From SIG510 sp045540975 (GTDB lineage Bacteria; Bacillota; Clostridia; Oscillospirales; JAAYXM01): 14,947 bases of DNA. Positions 14,208 to 14,947 of the stretch are shown here, piece after piece (the first letter of the stretch is position 1; each line of letters starts with the position of its first letter). The notes under the pieces are model-generated. The model ran no database searches and was not told where the DNA came from. It worked only from the letters and a program-made list of their open reading frames with translations. The DNA is taken from contig JAZQIE010000062.1 of assembly GCA_045540975.1 (NCBI GenBank), positions 1 to 14,947 on the forward strand, in the 5' to 3' direction. The position numbers and the translations under genes are program-made.

Positions 14208-14947
14208 ATGAAATTAGAACAGCTCGATCGAAATTTTGAAGTGCAAACCAAAGTGGAGCGCGAGGGATTGGTGTTTTACAATGCGTTGGAGGATGTGTTT
14301 TCCCTCCACGGACTCATGTACGAGGGCGACCGTTTTTGCCGTATGCCCAAGGCGGCAGCGGAATCCGTCAGCGAGCCTGTGACTTGGCTGTATGCCAATA
14401 CCGCGGGCGGACGTGTGCGCTTTCAAACCGACTCACCGTATGTCGCAATCCATGCCGAGTACGGTGCGGTGGGGGATTTCCCGCACTTTGCGCTGTCCGG
14501 GAGCGCGGGGTTTGATTTATACGTGGGTACCCGTTACCAAGGCACATTTATGCCGCCCGTTCATTTGGAGGGCGGATATGAGAGCATCATCGATATGAAG
14601 CGTGCCGAGATGCGCGAAATCACGATCAATTTCCCGCTGTACAGCGAGGTAAAGAAGCTCTACATCGGCTTGGACGAAAATGCAAGCATCCTTCCGCCGC
14701 GGGAGTACACGGTAAAGAAGCCGGTGGTGTTTTACGGCTCGTCCATCACCCAAGGGGGATGCGCCTCCAAGCCGGGCGGTACATATGAGAGTATTTTGTC
14801 CAACGCGCTCGACTTCGATTACTTAAACTTAGGCTTTTCGGGGAATGCGAAGGGCGAGCCTGCGATGGCGGAGTATATCGCATCCCTTCCGATGAGCGCG
14901 TTTGTCCTCGACTATGACCACAACGCGCCCACATGGGAGCATCTGGA
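14208..14947 (+). CDS. GDSL/SGNH-type esterase, cut by the window edge
   Basis: Only the first 246 residues are present; the frame is open to the right edge. The start follows GAGGTGA (14194-14200) by 7 bases. An N-terminal beta-rich domain contains GFDLYVG (101-107), the signature of the GxDLY domain that precedes the third type of GDSL lipase domain. The catalytic domain begins with VVFYGSSITQGG (173-184), holding the nucleophile Ser at about 178-179. GFSGNAKGE (209-217) and DYDHNAP (235-241) follow as later blocks. There is no signal peptide, so the part seen should be cytoplasmic. Relatives are assigned as lipases or acylhydrolases, and many probably deacetylate sugars; the substrate here is unknown. 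The C-terminal Asp/His catalytic pair lies beyond the window. Confidence 0.88.
   Translation, partial: MKLEQLDRNFEVQTKVEREGLVFYNALEDVFSLHGLMYEGDRFCRMPKAAAESVSEPVTWLYANTAGGRVRFQTDSPYVAIHAEYGAVGDFPHFALSGSAGFDLYVGTRYQGTFMPPVHLEGGYESIIDMKRAEMREITINFPLYSEVKKLYIGLDENASILPPREYTVKKPVVFYGSSITQGGCASKPGGTYESILSNALDFDYLNLGFSGNAKGEPAMAEYIASLPMSAFVLDYDHNAPTWEHL

Overview
The window looks like the chromosome of an anaerobic member of the Bacillota, probably class Clostridia and perhaps an uncultured Oscillospirales-type gut bacterium. This is inferred from the GC-rich codon use with strong Shine-Dalgarno sites, S-layer homology (SLH) domains, a Big2-type secreted protein, a hydrogenase maturase (HydE) and hexuronate catabolism. 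No 16S rRNA or other taxonomic marker is present, so the placement is inference.

Layout. (1) 1-439: a very G-rich, C-poor stretch without a convincing gene, then a good sigma-A-type promoter and a leader of about 165 nt that carries a strong UUCG-capped hairpin. (2) 440-4651: a 1403-residue secreted multidomain protein with four divergent copies of one module, Big-like domains and a conserved-looking C-terminal domain. (3) 4786-9661: a seven-gene, same-strand operon behind its own promoter. In order it encodes a membrane-anchored acidic protein, a secreted SLH protein, an HPr-kinase-like enzyme, a PqqD-like peptide chaperone, two Wzz-like membrane proteins and a nucleotidyltransferase-fold enzyme. 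(4) 9702-11087 (minus) uxaC and 11243-12058 (plus) an AraC-type regulator share a divergent promoter region: a hexuronate-use pair. (5) 12093-14113 (minus): mnmA then hydE, overlapping by 4 nt. (6) 14208 to the right edge: a GDSL/SGNH-type esterase cut off by the window.

The most interesting part is the 4786-9661 operon. Its first two products are otherwise unrelated: one is a signal-anchored acidic protein, the other a three-SLH cell-wall protein. Yet they end in nearly the same 15 residues, pattern M-E-[ED]-x-x-T-S-D-E-G-W-T-[AG]-I-Y-stop, and both carry a DPWG-acidic block upstream of it. The codons under the conserved residues differ at synonymous positions, so the peptide itself appears to be conserved rather than freshly duplicated DNA. 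Directly downstream lie a kinase of the HPr-kinase fold, a PqqD-type peptide-binding protein and a nucleotidyltransferase. Related enzymes are known as peptide-tailoring proteins; in lasso peptide clusters the kinase phosphorylates a C-terminal residue. My hypothesis is that the shared tail is the substrate of this enzyme set and that the Wzz-like pair links the modified tail to the envelope or to a surface polymer. The operon has no lasso cyclase, no leader peptidase, no glycosyltransferase and no exosortase, so it matches none of the classical systems I know.

The rest of the window is ordinary: hexuronate isomerisation with a local regulator, tRNA thiolation, hydrogenase maturation and a carbohydrate-esterase-like enzyme. 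Terminators and promoters are unusually readable, including two bidirectional terminators between convergent genes. I saw no tRNA, rRNA, insertion sequence, attachment site or CRISPR array.
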